From contig NZ_JMIB01000023.1 of the NCBI RefSeq assembly GCF_000695255.1, forward strand, positions 122,612-186,611: DNA of 64,000 nucleotides, read 5' to 3'. Position 1 is the stretch's first letter. Each line of letters opens with the position of its first letter. The notes below the pieces were generated by a model that was not told the DNA's origin, made no database searches, and was given only the letters and a program-made list of their open reading frames with translations. This document shows positions 37,572 to 45,644 of the stretch, in pieces. The translations under genes and the position numbers were made by a program. Origin of the DNA: Photobacterium galatheae (GTDB lineage Bacteria; Pseudomonadota; Gammaproteobacteria; Enterobacterales; Vibrionaceae).

Positions 37572-37940
37572 TTAGTGAATAGTTTCGTTTAGCTGTTTTC
37601 CATTTACACACAAGCAAAGCAATTGGTCCGATAGAAATTCAAACTCCGTAAGATACTTTTCCACTAACTGTTTATTCAATCGCCCATAGAACTCACTTAG
37701 AAACAGAGAAAATCCGTCATATGTTATATAAAAGATTTCTTTATCAACGCCATTTTCAACCATCTTCACTGAAGAGAAGTTGTTATCAATAAATGCGTTG
37801 GAGTAATCTACAGCATGAATTTTCTGCAATACTTCATTATGTTGAATTTCAAACACCGTCGAAAACATAAGTGATGTCGTGCTTGCTTTCCCGTTCAATA
37901 CTTCGACTAATGGCTCTTCGTTGATTAACTCTTGTTTCAT
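37572..37940 (-). CDS. Short Rha-like paralogue
   Basis: 122 residues, visibly related to the following gene along its whole length (ASTTSLMFSTVFEIQHNEVLQ and FYITYDGFSLFLSEFYGR match the Rha blocks) but lacking the C-terminal half. AAGG precedes the ATG at 8 bases. Tandem Rha genes suggest duplication and divergence. Its base composition is richer in A+T than the core genome. Confidence 0.65.
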   Translation of the reverse strand: MKQELINEEPLVEVLNGKASTTSLMFSTVFEIQHNEVLQKIHAVDYSNAFIDNNFSSVKMVENGVDKEIFYITYDGFSLFLSEFYGRLNKQLVEKYLTEFEFLSDQLLCLCVNGKQLNETIH

Positions 37941-37989
37941 GCTATTTACCTTATTTATTTGAATTTAGAATCAATTCACCACTGTTACG

Positions 37990-38232
37990 TCAGCAATGGT
38001 GATTGAGCACTTTAACCGTCACATCCAAATGCAACGATGAGATCCCAAGCTTCACAGCCAAACGCTTACGGTTTGCTGTATCCAGATTGATGGCGCTTGC
38101 GAGCGTTTCATACTTGTTTTCATGACCACGCATAATCGCTTTTTTACTTTCGATATATTCCTTTTCCAGCCCTGCCTCCTGGTAAACTTCAGAAATTAAA
38201 GTGGCGATGTGGTTGAGTGATTTCTTAGGCAT
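37990..38232 (-). CDS. Small hypothetical prophage protein
   Basis: 80 residues, with GGAGG before the ATG. It is charged and helical (EVYQEAGLEKEYIESKKAIMRGHENKYE shown by its start) and ends in VKVLNHHC. I recognise no family. Position between PadR and Rha genes suggests an early regulatory role. Confidence 0.55.
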   Translation of the reverse strand: MPKKSLNHIATLISEVYQEAGLEKEYIESKKAIMRGHENKYETLASAINLDTANRKRLAVKLGISSLHLDVTVKVLNHHC

Positions 38233-38254
38233 AACAGCCCTCCTTCCTGTTGAT

Positions 38255-38755
38255 TTATGCTGCCTGTGTTAAACCGGATGCAAATGCTCTGACCACGCCT
38301 TGGCACCACTGAGCATCTGCTTCCAGCAAACGCTGTTCACGGTCCAGCGATAGCAGTAACAACGCCTCGGTGCATGAAGCACGCTCTGCTTCAATTGCTG
38401 CAATACGCTGCTCGATTTCTGATTTCATGCTCTGGTAATAGCCAGGCTGTTTCAAAAACAACATTGCGCTGGCATCGTCCTGAAACTTTCTTATTGCAGG
38501 TTGCTGAGACTCAGCCTCTGCCAGCATTTTTCTGCCAAGGTCAGTCAGGCTATACACTTTCTTGTCTGGCTTGCCCTGTTGCATGACTTCTTCGATGCTG
38601 ACACAGCCAGATGCCTCCAATCTGGCAAGCTCCCGATACACCTGCTGATGAGAAGCTTTCCAGGGTGAATGCTGAATCAGCTTCGTGATGTCATAACCTG
38701 TATGGCAATGATTCTTCAGCTGACTGAGTAATACGATTTGCAAATTACTGATCAT
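38255..38755 (-). CDS. PadR-family transcriptional regulator
   Basis: 166 residues: PadR winged helix (about 1-85: VLLSQLKNHCHTGYDITKLI, HQQVYRELARLEASGCVS, KKVYSLTDLGRKML) and a C-terminal dimerising helix pair. PadR proteins usually respond to small molecules. Presence in a phage early operon is less common and may control prophage or host genes. It lies 10 bases downstream of the primase gene. Confidence 0.82.
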   Translation of the reverse strand: MISNLQIVLLSQLKNHCHTGYDITKLIQHSPWKASHQQVYRELARLEASGCVSIEEVMQQGKPDKKVYSLTDLGRKMLAEAESQQPAIRKFQDDASAMLFLKQPGYYQSMKSEIEQRIAAIEAERASCTEALLLLSLDREQRLLEADAQWCQGVVRAFASGLTQAA

Positions 38756-38765
38756 CCTTGTTTCC

Positions 38766-41525
38766 TCATTGTTGATTCACTTGCTGTTCCTGAACGTGTT
38801 CAGGGATTCCCGGGTACAACCCGAATTCACGAAGATTCTCGACCCCTAAAGCAACGAGATTAGAAACTCGCTTGGTATTGATTGTTTTTTCGCAAGGCTC
38901 CTTCAAAATCACGCCGGCATTCTTTAGCTGCCGTTTCAGAACCCGGTCTGACTTCACCGGTAAACTGTCGAATGTCTGTTTCAATGCCGGCGTCTGGCTG
39001 AGTTGCTGCATCATGTGGCTCGTTCGAATCAACAGGCACAGTTCTCCGTCTATCCAGTCAAATAGGTATGGATAGCGATACTGACCCGAATCAATCTCAC
39101 CCAGAATGACGTGAAGAATCCAAACCCAAGGTTCCCGTGAAGCATTGGTTTCACTGACATGAGCGCTCATTTCTGTAATCAGATGCGATACGAACTTGCC
39201 GTACTTGGAAGGCATACCGGTGAATTGGCACAACAGCTTCCATGCAAGTAATACGCAGCTGTAATTCTCAATCATGCGCTCTGCAGTACTGTCACTGTTG
39301 ACCGAACTGCGCTTTGTTTTCATGTACTCCAGACACTCATGAAAGTGCTGACGCATTTCCTGACGGGAGAATGTCGTCAGAAACTGAATCCACTCTTTCA
39401 CCGGAAATCTCGGCAAATCTTCAGGCAGCAATGCGCCTTTTCTGTTGGATAAATCAGACCGAATCAGCTTGCCCTGCAAGCTCTGAACGGGGACGTCTTC
39501 CCCCGCCAGTAATACCGGTGCAACACAGAGGAACTCAGTCATCTCTGAACTGCGTTTCGATGTGGTGTACTGATAGCTCTCCTGCAAAAGCGCAACAGCT
39601 CGATCAATCGTTTTCTGTTCCTGCGCACTGATTTCTTCCCAGCCAACCGGGTGCGAGGTGTGCCCGATTGAAGTCACCAAACGAAATTCAGACTTCATAC
39701 TCTGGCTGGAAAGCATCGTGAAACCGATGCTTCGCTCAATCCGCTTAATCAGCGTCGACTTACCTGCTCCCTTATCAGCTTGAAGCGTGAAGTGCGGCCA
39801 GAAGCCCAGAAACGTTTTGATATGGCATCCCAGCCCCCAAACCAGCGGAATCAATCCGGCGCTTTGTTTAAACGTCTTGCTGTACGCTTCGATAACCGAC
39901 TTGCCATCACTTGGGTGACCAGAAATGAAACGCAGGTTGTAATAAGGGCATTGCTGCTTCGGGTTCGTAAAGTAACAATCCGGCCCTTCATTAAAGATTG
40001 GTTTGCCTTCATGCCAGGCGAGGCCAACAAAATTCACGGCAGAACGTGCGCCAATCTTGGTGGCCCTTTCCAGTATTGAAATCATCCTGCTGAATTTTCC
40101 CGGGTTAAATATCCCCCCGCCAACGCGACGCCAGACATCAATGTTGTAAAGCTGCTCCCTTTCAAGAATGAAACGGGTCAGTTCATAAGGTGAATCCGGC
40201 GTCTGTATCGAAGCTGAGTACACCTTGTGGGCCTGCAGATCTTTCTCTCCGGTCATCGCTGCATTGGCAGAAGAAATTGTCACCTTCGAAAGTCCGGCGA
40301 TTCTGAAGCTGCATACATCCTGAGGGATTTGCTGCTCACCTTCTTCCTCGTTCTGAACAATCTTCAGGAAACTCGTGAAGTCCTGCTTAGTCCGAAACAA
40401 CCCATACATATACTGGTCATGATCAGGCAGAGGCAGACGCTTCACTCTGCCTGAAATAAACTGGCCTTCCTGCCCATAAACCAGCCATTGCTCCAGCCGC
40501 AGCAAAGCAAACTTCGTTTCCTGAGGCCCATGTTCACGCAGGTAATCATTCAGGTCGTTTACTTCCTCCCATTGCGGCGTATCCTGCCGGACCAGAAAGC
40601 ACGGTATGTTCAGTGCAGTACACGCTTCATGCACCACCCATGCGGCTTCCGGCCCCGGACGGTGCCCCTTGCGTGGTCCATCTTTAATTGGCGCATCATT
40701 GTCGAAACAACACACCACTTTCTTCCCTGCCAGAAAACGCCAGTCAATGTCTTCCACAGCCAGCCCGCGGGTCGCAATCGCCGTTGTCGTACCTTTGCCA
40801 GTCCCCTCCGGGTCAAATGCCGCCACAGCTGATATGGCATTGATGGGCGATTCAACAACGTAAACAGTCGTGGCTCTGCGAAGGGCCATTGCATCGGGAA
40901 TATAGGGGTATCCACGCTTCTCTCCTTGCGCCTTAGTTTTCAGGTCTCCATTCAGTGACGGGTCAAAGTAACGGTAATCAATCCCCATCACCTGCTTGCT
41001 CAACACACAGCGGGCTGGGAAAACAATGGCCGGGCCGCCATACCCAATTTCACCCGACTTCTTCTTTGAGTTCGTCCAGTCACTGAACCCAAACGCACCC
41101 CGTTTTTGCATCAGGTCTATCACCGGGGCCGGAATCTTCCGCTCATCAAACAAATACCGCCGCGCATCACTTGCCACTGCGAGCTGCTTTTCTGCCAGCC
41201 ATTCCAGCTTTGGCTTTTGCTGTTGCTGCTCTGGAGCATCTGCCGTAATCCCGTATTCCTTATGAATCCAGCGCATTGCCTCGCTGGCATCATCAGCACG
41301 GCCGCAATAAATCACCAGGTCGATACAGCTTCCTTTTTCACCTGTGGTGTGGTCTTTCCACATCATGTGGCCAGCTTCTTCGGCAACGAAAATGCTCACG
41401 CTTGGGTGCTTGTCTGCCCTGCCCTGCGCCCGGTAATTGCCATTCGGCTCAGGGCGTTCCATACCCAGCCGTTCGGCCAGATCGTGCAGGTCAATCTCTC
41501 GTTTTAGCTTGTCTGCGGACGCCAT
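38766..41525 (-). CDS. Phage primase/helicase, TOPRIM plus P-loop ATPase
   Basis: 919 residues from the ATG at 41525 (MASADKLKREIDL...), with GGAGG 8 bases upstream; a TTG at 41540 is also in frame. The N-terminus (about 1-95) aligns with the primase CHC2 module but all four zinc ligands are missing. A TOPRIM domain follows (VYVVESPINAISAVAAFD, VVCCFDNDAP), then a helicase-like ATPase with Walker A LQADKGAGKSTLIKRI. It probably starts phage DNA replication. It is the largest gene of the early operon and overlaps the preceding small gene by 35 bases. Confidence 0.8.
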   Translation of the reverse strand: MASADKLKREIDLHDLAERLGMERPEPNGNYRAQGRADKHPSVSIFVAEEAGHMMWKDHTTGEKGSCIDLVIYCGRADDASEAMRWIHKEYGITADAPEQQQQKPKLEWLAEKQLAVASDARRYLFDERKIPAPVIDLMQKRGAFGFSDWTNSKKKSGEIGYGGPAIVFPARCVLSKQVMGIDYRYFDPSLNGDLKTKAQGEKRGYPYIPDAMALRRATTVYVVESPINAISAVAAFDPEGTGKGTTTAIATRGLAVEDIDWRFLAGKKVVCCFDNDAPIKDGPRKGHRPGPEAAWVVHEACTALNIPCFLVRQDTPQWEEVNDLNDYLREHGPQETKFALLRLEQWLVYGQEGQFISGRVKRLPLPDHDQYMYGLFRTKQDFTSFLKIVQNEEEGEQQIPQDVCSFRIAGLSKVTISSANAAMTGEKDLQAHKVYSASIQTPDSPYELTRFILEREQLYNIDVWRRVGGGIFNPGKFSRMISILERATKIGARSAVNFVGLAWHEGKPIFNEGPDCYFTNPKQQCPYYNLRFISGHPSDGKSVIEAYSKTFKQSAGLIPLVWGLGCHIKTFLGFWPHFTLQADKGAGKSTLIKRIERSIGFTMLSSQSMKSEFRLVTSIGHTSHPVGWEEISAQEQKTIDRAVALLQESYQYTTSKRSSEMTEFLCVAPVLLAGEDVPVQSLQGKLIRSDLSNRKGALLPEDLPRFPVKEWIQFLTTFSRQEMRQHFHECLEYMKTKRSSVNSDSTAERMIENYSCVLLAWKLLCQFTGMPSKYGKFVSHLITEMSAHVSETNASREPWVWILHVILGEIDSGQYRYPYLFDWIDGELCLLIRTSHMMQQLSQTPALKQTFDSLPVKSDRVLKRQLKNAGVILKEPCEKTINTKRVSNLVALGVENLREFGLYPGIPEHVQEQQVNQQ

Positions 41526-41775
41526 ACAGCGAACCTCCAATGTCTTGCAAATTCACCCCAACTTCTACGGGGCCGAAACGCGCCGACAACTGGCGCTTTA
41601 ACGCGTTGAAATCGTCTGAACTCAGTAACTCAGCTACCTCTGCGTGTTGGCTCTGAATGTGCTGCCAAACCAACCGTTTCTTGTCGGTTGGTAACTGGCT
41701 TAAATTCACGCAAGGCGCCTGGAGCCGGCAAATGCACGGCTCCGGCCAGAAAGCTGAAGGTGATTTAGAGGCCAT
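41491..41775 (-). CDS. Hypothetical prophage protein
   Basis: 94 residues from the ATG at 41775 (MASKSPSAFWPEP...), which overlaps the preceding gene end by 11 bases; the frame is open to 41850. Helical stretch DKKRLVWQHIQSQHAEVAELLSSDD, written here in part as KKRLVWQHIQSQHAEVAEL. No family recognised. Tight overlaps on both sides support it as part of the early operon. Confidence 0.55.
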   Translation of the reverse strand: MASKSPSAFWPEPCICRLQAPCVNLSQLPTDKKRLVWQHIQSQHAEVAELLSSDDFNALKRQLSARFGPVEVGVNLQDIGGSLYGVRRQAKTRD

Positions 41776-42055
41776 GAGCGATAATCCGGCGCAACGATGC
41801 AGAAGCCACCCACAACTCATCACTAAACTCGCAGCCATGCGTGATCCCACGCTGCTTTACCAGTTCAGCCGGAATCTCGCTGATACGGTCAGCATTCAGC
41901 ACAAGGTGACCTTGCTGCTGCCATCTCTGCAGAGTTTCCATGTGGTCGCTCTCGAACGCCGGTAATGAAATAAATCCCTGATTCTTCACCAGCTGTTGCT
42001 CCAGCTTCATCAAGCAGCGCTGCTCGCTTAGTGTCATCCGTGTTGCGAACATCAT
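41765..42055 (-). CDS. Hypothetical prophage protein
   Basis: 96 residues. The start shares bases with the preceding stop (TAATG). The middle (FISLPAFESDHMETLQRWQQQG) may be a small helical domain. No family recognised; it belongs to the run of overlapping small genes before the primase. Confidence 0.55.
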   Translation of the reverse strand: MMFATRMTLSEQRCLMKLEQQLVKNQGFISLPAFESDHMETLQRWQQQGHLVLNADRISEIPAELVKQRGITHGCEFSDELWVASASLRRIIAHGL

Positions 42056-42357
42056 TAACGCTCCCCACCCAGGTACTGAGCTGCAATGGTCTTATTCGGA
42101 TACAACTGATGGCGCGCCCACACAGAGTGACGATTCAAAATCGACAGCATGTCCGACACAAACTCACGTGGTACACCTTCATGACGTGTCCAGCACCGAA
42201 TCAAACCGGGATACTGACCAAGCTCGCCCGCCACGTATTCATGCAGCTCGCGTTCTGTCGCTCTGCTATCAAACACATGCAGATTGATATTCCTTAACGC
42301 GGCTTGCAGTGCCGCACGCCTGAGTTCAACCACAATGGCTGAAAGTGACTTACTCAT
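42055..42357 (-). CDS. Hypothetical prophage protein
   Basis: 100 residues from the ATG at 42357 (MSKSLSAIVVELRRAALQAA...), which overlaps the preceding stop by 4 bases (ATGA); an open frame to 42444 would cover the neighbour. It has segment RATERELHEYVAGELGQYPG and an aromatic C-terminus. Function unknown. Confidence 0.55.
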   Translation of the reverse strand: MSKSLSAIVVELRRAALQAALRNINLHVFDSRATERELHEYVAGELGQYPGLIRCWTRHEGVPREFVSDMLSILNRHSVWARHQLYPNKTIAAQYLGGER

Positions 42358-42575
42358 CTTCCTGTCCCTCTGCACAACGAATACACCGCAATCTGCTGAA
42401 ACTGATTCACCTGAAATTTTCCCTGCCCAATCGGGTTTAACCACACACTGCCGTCTGGCTGTTTAGAAATGGCTTCCAATGGCGCAATATCCGCCGGTGA
42501 ACCCGAAATACTCACCAAGTCGCCGCGCTTCAGCCTTGCGGCCGCTCTGTGGCCATCTAACATCAGTGAAAACAT
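42354..42575 (-). CDS. Hypothetical prophage protein
   Basis: 73 residues, with GGGAGG before the ATG. It has a small beta-rich look (LKRGDLVSISG, DGSVWLNPIGQG). It overlaps the recombinase stop by 13 bases, so it is translated in the same operon. Function unknown. Confidence 0.55.
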   Translation of the reverse strand: MFSLMLDGHRAAARLKRGDLVSISGSPADIAPLEAISKQPDGSVWLNPIGQGKFQVNQFQQIAVYSLCRGTGR

Positions 42576-43237
42576 GTACTTGCCTCCCGCATGGCTGATG
42601 CCAGTGATTCCTTATCCGGCCTGGTGTAAATGGCTGTGGTCTTGATGTCTGAGTGCCCCAACACCGCCTGTACACGTCGCAGTGCGTCCGGTGATGTTGC
42701 GCGTTCCAGATACCGCTTTGCCCAGCAATGCCGCAGCCAGTGAGGGGTGCCTTCCGGAACTTCTGCAGCCCGGCACCAGAGTTTGAAGCGGTGCTGAAAA
42801 CTCCGGCGACTCATGTGCTGACGGTTCCGGCTCAGAAACAGGGGGCGCTCCTCTCGTGGGGTATCCCAGTCCCAGCCTTCACTCATTTCACGATGAATGC
42901 GCAGCAACTCACGCAGCGCTTCGGTTGCAGAGCGGTTCAGAGAAACCGGGTGTTTCTTCTGGCCTTTGGTGTTGGCACTGTCGAAGACCAGATAACCTTC
43001 ATCCAGGCTCAGTTCTGCATCCAGAACCGACAGACCACGCATTGGCAGGTGATACTTATTGGCCTTTTTCGGATCCGGCCCAGCCAGCACACCCAAACGG
43101 ACAGCGGTTTCCCGCATCAGCAGCATCCAGTAGTAGTCGCGCTTTGCATAAATGCAGTCGGTTGATTTGATAGTTTTGAACAGGTGTTTTTCTTCCTGCT
43201 CTGTGAAGTAATGTTCGAAAACGGTTTGATGACTCAT
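42563..43237 (-). CDS. Second tyrosine recombinase, catalytic domain only
   Basis: 224 residues with GGAGG before the ATG. It carries the full catalytic set: Arg in RETAVRLGVLAG, Lys in the beta hairpin (NTKGQKKHPV), HxxR in HWLRH, His in VLGHSDIKTT and Tyr in AIYTR. It lacks a typical N-terminal core-binding domain. Being inside the early operon far from the edge, it is unlikely to be the main integrase. It might resolve replication multimers or invert a segment. Confidence 0.75.
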   Translation of the reverse strand: MSHQTVFEHYFTEQEEKHLFKTIKSTDCIYAKRDYYWMLLMRETAVRLGVLAGPDPKKANKYHLPMRGLSVLDAELSLDEGYLVFDSANTKGQKKHPVSLNRSATEALRELLRIHREMSEGWDWDTPREERPLFLSRNRQHMSRRSFQHRFKLWCRAAEVPEGTPHWLRHCWAKRYLERATSPDALRRVQAVLGHSDIKTTAIYTRPDKESLASAMREASTCFH

Positions 43238-43263
43238 GGCTTACCTCCGGGCTTCGCCTTCTG

Positions 43264-43749
43264 TTAATCCACAACCAATGCACGCACGCGGCTCAGAAAC
43301 TCCAGCGCCGCAGCGAAAGATTCCTGCAAGGCACGTTCAATGCGTTCGAACTCATCACGCTGGATATCGCCATCTGCCAATGCAGCCGCGAGTTCGCGAT
43401 TTACATCGCCGATTTCAGCGTGCCAGTTACTGTATGAGTTCAGCAGTTCCAGATCGGAAATGGTTTGGTAATTCGCCAGGAAGTAGATGGAGTAGTTCAT
43501 CTCAGCGGCCAGCGCACGCAGTATCTGCACATCGCCGGTGAGCTTCATTAGGGTGATCGCATCCATCAAACCCAGTTTGTGGTGCTTTTGTTTGGGATTG
43601 ATTTCATTGGCCAGCACGCCCGTACGCTTGTTCAGCTGCTGCTCTAACATGCAGGTGTTATTAAACTGACGCAGGGTTTCACGGCAGGCAGTGGTAACCT
43701 GCGGATAGCACGGTTCCTCACGCATGGGCGTGATAGATGAAATGGTCAT
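43264..43749 (-). CDS. Phage CII/CP76-family regulator
   Basis: 161 residues. The segment TGVLANEINPKQKHHKLGLMDAITLMKLTGD, cut here to LANEINPKQKHHKLGL, is the hallmark of the phage CP76/CII regulatory family in P2-like and related phages. It is preceded by a strong AGGAGG, but that sequence is complementary to CCTCCTGA further upstream, so translation may be controlled (see 43754-43789). It probably activates or represses at the lysis-lysogeny switch. Confidence 0.82.
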   Translation of the reverse strand: MTISSITPMREEPCYPQVTTACRETLRQFNNTCMLEQQLNKRTGVLANEINPKQKHHKLGLMDAITLMKLTGDVQILRALAAEMNYSIYFLANYQTISDLELLNSYSNWHAEIGDVNRELAAALADGDIQRDEFERIERALQESFAAALEFLSRVRALVVD

Positions 43750-43753
43750 ATGA

Positions 43754-43789
43754 CCTCCTGAGTTTATTTACATTTTGTTTTTCAGGAGG
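43754..43789 (-). promoter_or_regulatory. SD-sequestering hairpin before the CII-like gene
   Basis: On the minus-strand mRNA CCTCCTGA (43789-43782) pairs perfectly with TCAGGAGG (43761-43754), which contains the ribosome-binding site, around a 20-base A-rich loop. The start codon also lies in the palindrome GGTCATATGACC (43744-43755). Translation is likely blocked until something opens the stem. Confidence 0.6.
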
Positions 43790-43794
43790 CTGCG

Positions 43795-43930
43795 TTACAC
43801 TTAACCGCAAGGATGAAATGGTGTGTGAGCCGTGAGCATAGAGGTTGCTGCCTCTGCTCATCATCTGACGGTTAGTTGTGTATTCGCAGCTTCCCGGGCC
43901 CTTCCTGATTGCCGTTAGGAAGGGCTTTTT
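43795..43930 (+). ncRNA. Putative plus-strand phage RNA antisense to the CII-like leader
   Basis: TAACCG (43802-43807) pairs with CGGTTA (43869-43874), enclosing GTGTGTGAGCCG and hairpin GAGCATAGAGG/CCTCTGCTC. A textbook terminator follows: GCCCTTCCT (43898-43906), AGGAAGGGC (43917-43925) and TTTTT. It faces the plus strand only, although every gene from 35.2 to 44.7 kb is on the minus strand. The promoter is not clear, so the 5' end is approximate. Confidence 0.55.
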
Positions 43931-43931
43931 A

Positions 43932-44462
43932 TTAACTGGCTTTTTTCTCTAATTTCACGTCCAACAATTCAATCGGTGGCTGTGGCATTTTTAGCTGTAG
44001 ACAAATACGTTCAATTAACTCTTTGCACACCTGTTCCTCGAACTGATTGTCTGAAGCTTTCAAACGATCAATCGTTTTCAGAAGATCTCTGCTCAGAGTA
44101 GAAGTTTGATTTACAGACAACGAATTAATCTGGATAAGCTTTTCTTCGCACTCAATAAAATAATCCCGCATTTGATAGCCAACATCTGAGCGATCCATCA
44201 TGCACAAGTGTTTAGCCATTTCGACAGTGATTGTGTACTCAGTGGCAGGACGTCCTTTATCTTCATTTTTTGCCAAAATTGGCAAAAAATCTTTGCCTTC
44301 AGTAAAACCTGTTTCTTCAATACGACGACCAACCCAACGAGAAAATGCCGTAGCATTGCCAAGGGTGGAGTGAAGACTTCTTGCATCAACACAACGTTTT
44401 GACACATTTCCAATGACGGCACTAAACACTTCAATTTTGATTGGTGATTTTGTTGTATTCAT
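43932..44462 (-). CDS. AntA/AntB-type phage antirepressor
   Basis: 176 residues from the ATG at 44462; an ATG at 44468 is too close to AAGGA. The AntA pattern is clear: CVDARSLHSTLGNATAFSRWVGRRIEETGF (shown in part, DARSLHSTLGNATAFSRWV), EGKDFLPILAKN and the EYTITVEMAKHLCMMDRSDVG block. Such proteins bind phage repressors and trigger induction. The C-terminal 60 residues are a likely coiled-coil. It lies directly upstream of the putative antisense RNA region. Confidence 0.82.
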   Translation of the reverse strand: MNTTKSPIKIEVFSAVIGNVSKRCVDARSLHSTLGNATAFSRWVGRRIEETGFTEGKDFLPILAKNEDKGRPATEYTITVEMAKHLCMMDRSDVGYQMRDYFIECEEKLIQINSLSVNQTSTLSRDLLKTIDRLKASDNQFEEQVCKELIERICLQLKMPQPPIELLDVKLEKKAS

Positions 44463-44494
44463 TTTCATTTCCTTGAATTGATGAAATTAATTGC

Positions 44495-44686
44495 TTATTC
44501 CGCATCATCGCCCAGTGGCGGTAATCCCAGCTCCTCTTCCTGTCGCTCCACAGCTTTTCGCAACAAAATGCGAGCCATCTGTGCCAACTTACGCTCCTCT
44601 AACGTTGCCAAGCGTTCAACTCGTAGTCTTAACTCAAGATCACGGGTCGCAATGATGTCTGAATTCAGACCGCGAGTAGTTATCAT
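44495..44686 (-). CDS. Small basic prophage protein (cro-position)
   Basis: 63 residues, with GGGGAA 7 bases before the ATG. It is a charged helical protein (RDLELRLRVERLATLEERKL, RILLRKAVERQEEELG). It is the first gene leftward from the divergent repressor promoter region, where Cro/Cox-like regulators sit, but no helix-turn-helix is obvious. Confidence 0.6.
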   Translation of the reverse strand: MITTRGLNSDIIATRDLELRLRVERLATLEERKLAQMARILLRKAVERQEEELGLPPLGDDAE

Positions 44687-44819
44687 GTATTGTTCCCCTA
44701 TGTTAAACTCACAGAGATAAGCAAATTCACGTCACAATCATAAAAGTGAGTTTGTTATCGGACAAAACAAATACTAGATCCGTTTTATGATCAAATCAAG
44801 CCATTGAAGGTATCGCATT
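44687..44819. promoter_or_regulatory. Divergent immunity promoter/operator region
   Basis: The 133 bases between the repressor gene and the early genes contain inverted half-sites AAACTCAC (44705-44712) and GTGAGTTT (44746-44753), 33 bases apart, and a smaller dyad TTGT...ACAA just beyond. These are the likely repressor operators. Confidence 0.6.
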
Positions 44820-45644
44820 GTGAGTAACTTTGAATCTCGTCTCAATTTTTTACTTGCTGATCGTAAGCAAACTCCGTGGGGCAAAGCTTTAGGCTTTCCA
44901 AGTGCAACAATTTCAGCAATCTTTGGCGGGCGTGTTCCTGGTGAAAAATTTCTGTACACCATTCGAAGAGCAGAGAACGTAAATCTGGATTGGCTACTCA
45001 CAGGCGAAGGTCGGCCATTCTTCGTTGACCAGATATCAAACCCTGAGTTTTTTGCCGATAAAGTACAGACCATGCTGGAAGATGAACCACACTGGCAGCT
45101 GTACATATGCAGCCTTGGTGAGCGTTCTATTCTTGTATTTGAGCAACCTGGTCAATGGGCATACAAAGGTGACAAGATGATTGATATTCGAATCACTGAA
45201 GTCTTGGTTGGTCCGGGAAGCGAAGCACTCACCAAAGTACTCCGCGAGTTTCCGAACAGAAGCAACATTAAAATTCCGCTACTTTCTCCTGAAGATGAAG
45301 AAGCAATCGCTACAGGACAAGTGGGTACATACCGTCTATTTGAAAGCAACAATGCTCTACTGGCCAATAACAGACCAGCAAAAGAGTCAGACCTTCAGTT
45401 TTATTCTGCTCACGAACCAACAGCGAATACAACCGATACCGAGGAACCGATAAAATTAGGCCTCATGCGAGCCGTTGTCGCATTAGTCGAAGATTGCGCT
45501 TCTGAACTGAATGAAACTTTATCCAGCGACCAAAAATCCCGGGTGATCACCGCAGTCTACCGACAGGCCGATCGTCTTGGTCTTCAACCTGAAGACTTAA
45601 CAGCCGAGAACATCCGCACAGCCATCGACGTTGTTCGTGACTAA
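44820..45644 (+). CDS. CI-type phage repressor
   Basis: 274 residues beginning with GTG (44820), preceded by GAAGG. The N-terminal Phage_CI_repr helix-turn-helix (about 1-70) shows WGKALGFPSATISAIFGGR and ENVNLDWLLTGEGRPF. The middle and C-terminal parts are not a clear S24 peptidase; I do not see the Ser-Lys cleavage pair, so induction may go through the antirepressor rather than RecA cleavage. It is divergent from the early operon and keeps the prophage silent. Confidence 0.82.
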   Translation: MSNFESRLNFLLADRKQTPWGKALGFPSATISAIFGGRVPGEKFLYTIRRAENVNLDWLLTGEGRPFFVDQISNPEFFADKVQTMLEDEPHWQLYICSLGERSILVFEQPGQWAYKGDKMIDIRITEVLVGPGSEALTKVLREFPNRSNIKIPLLSPEDEEAIATGQVGTYRLFESNNALLANNRPAKESDLQFYSAHEPTANTTDTEEPIKLGLMRAVVALVEDCASELNETLSSDQKSRVITAVYRQADRLGLQPEDLTAENIRTAIDVVRD

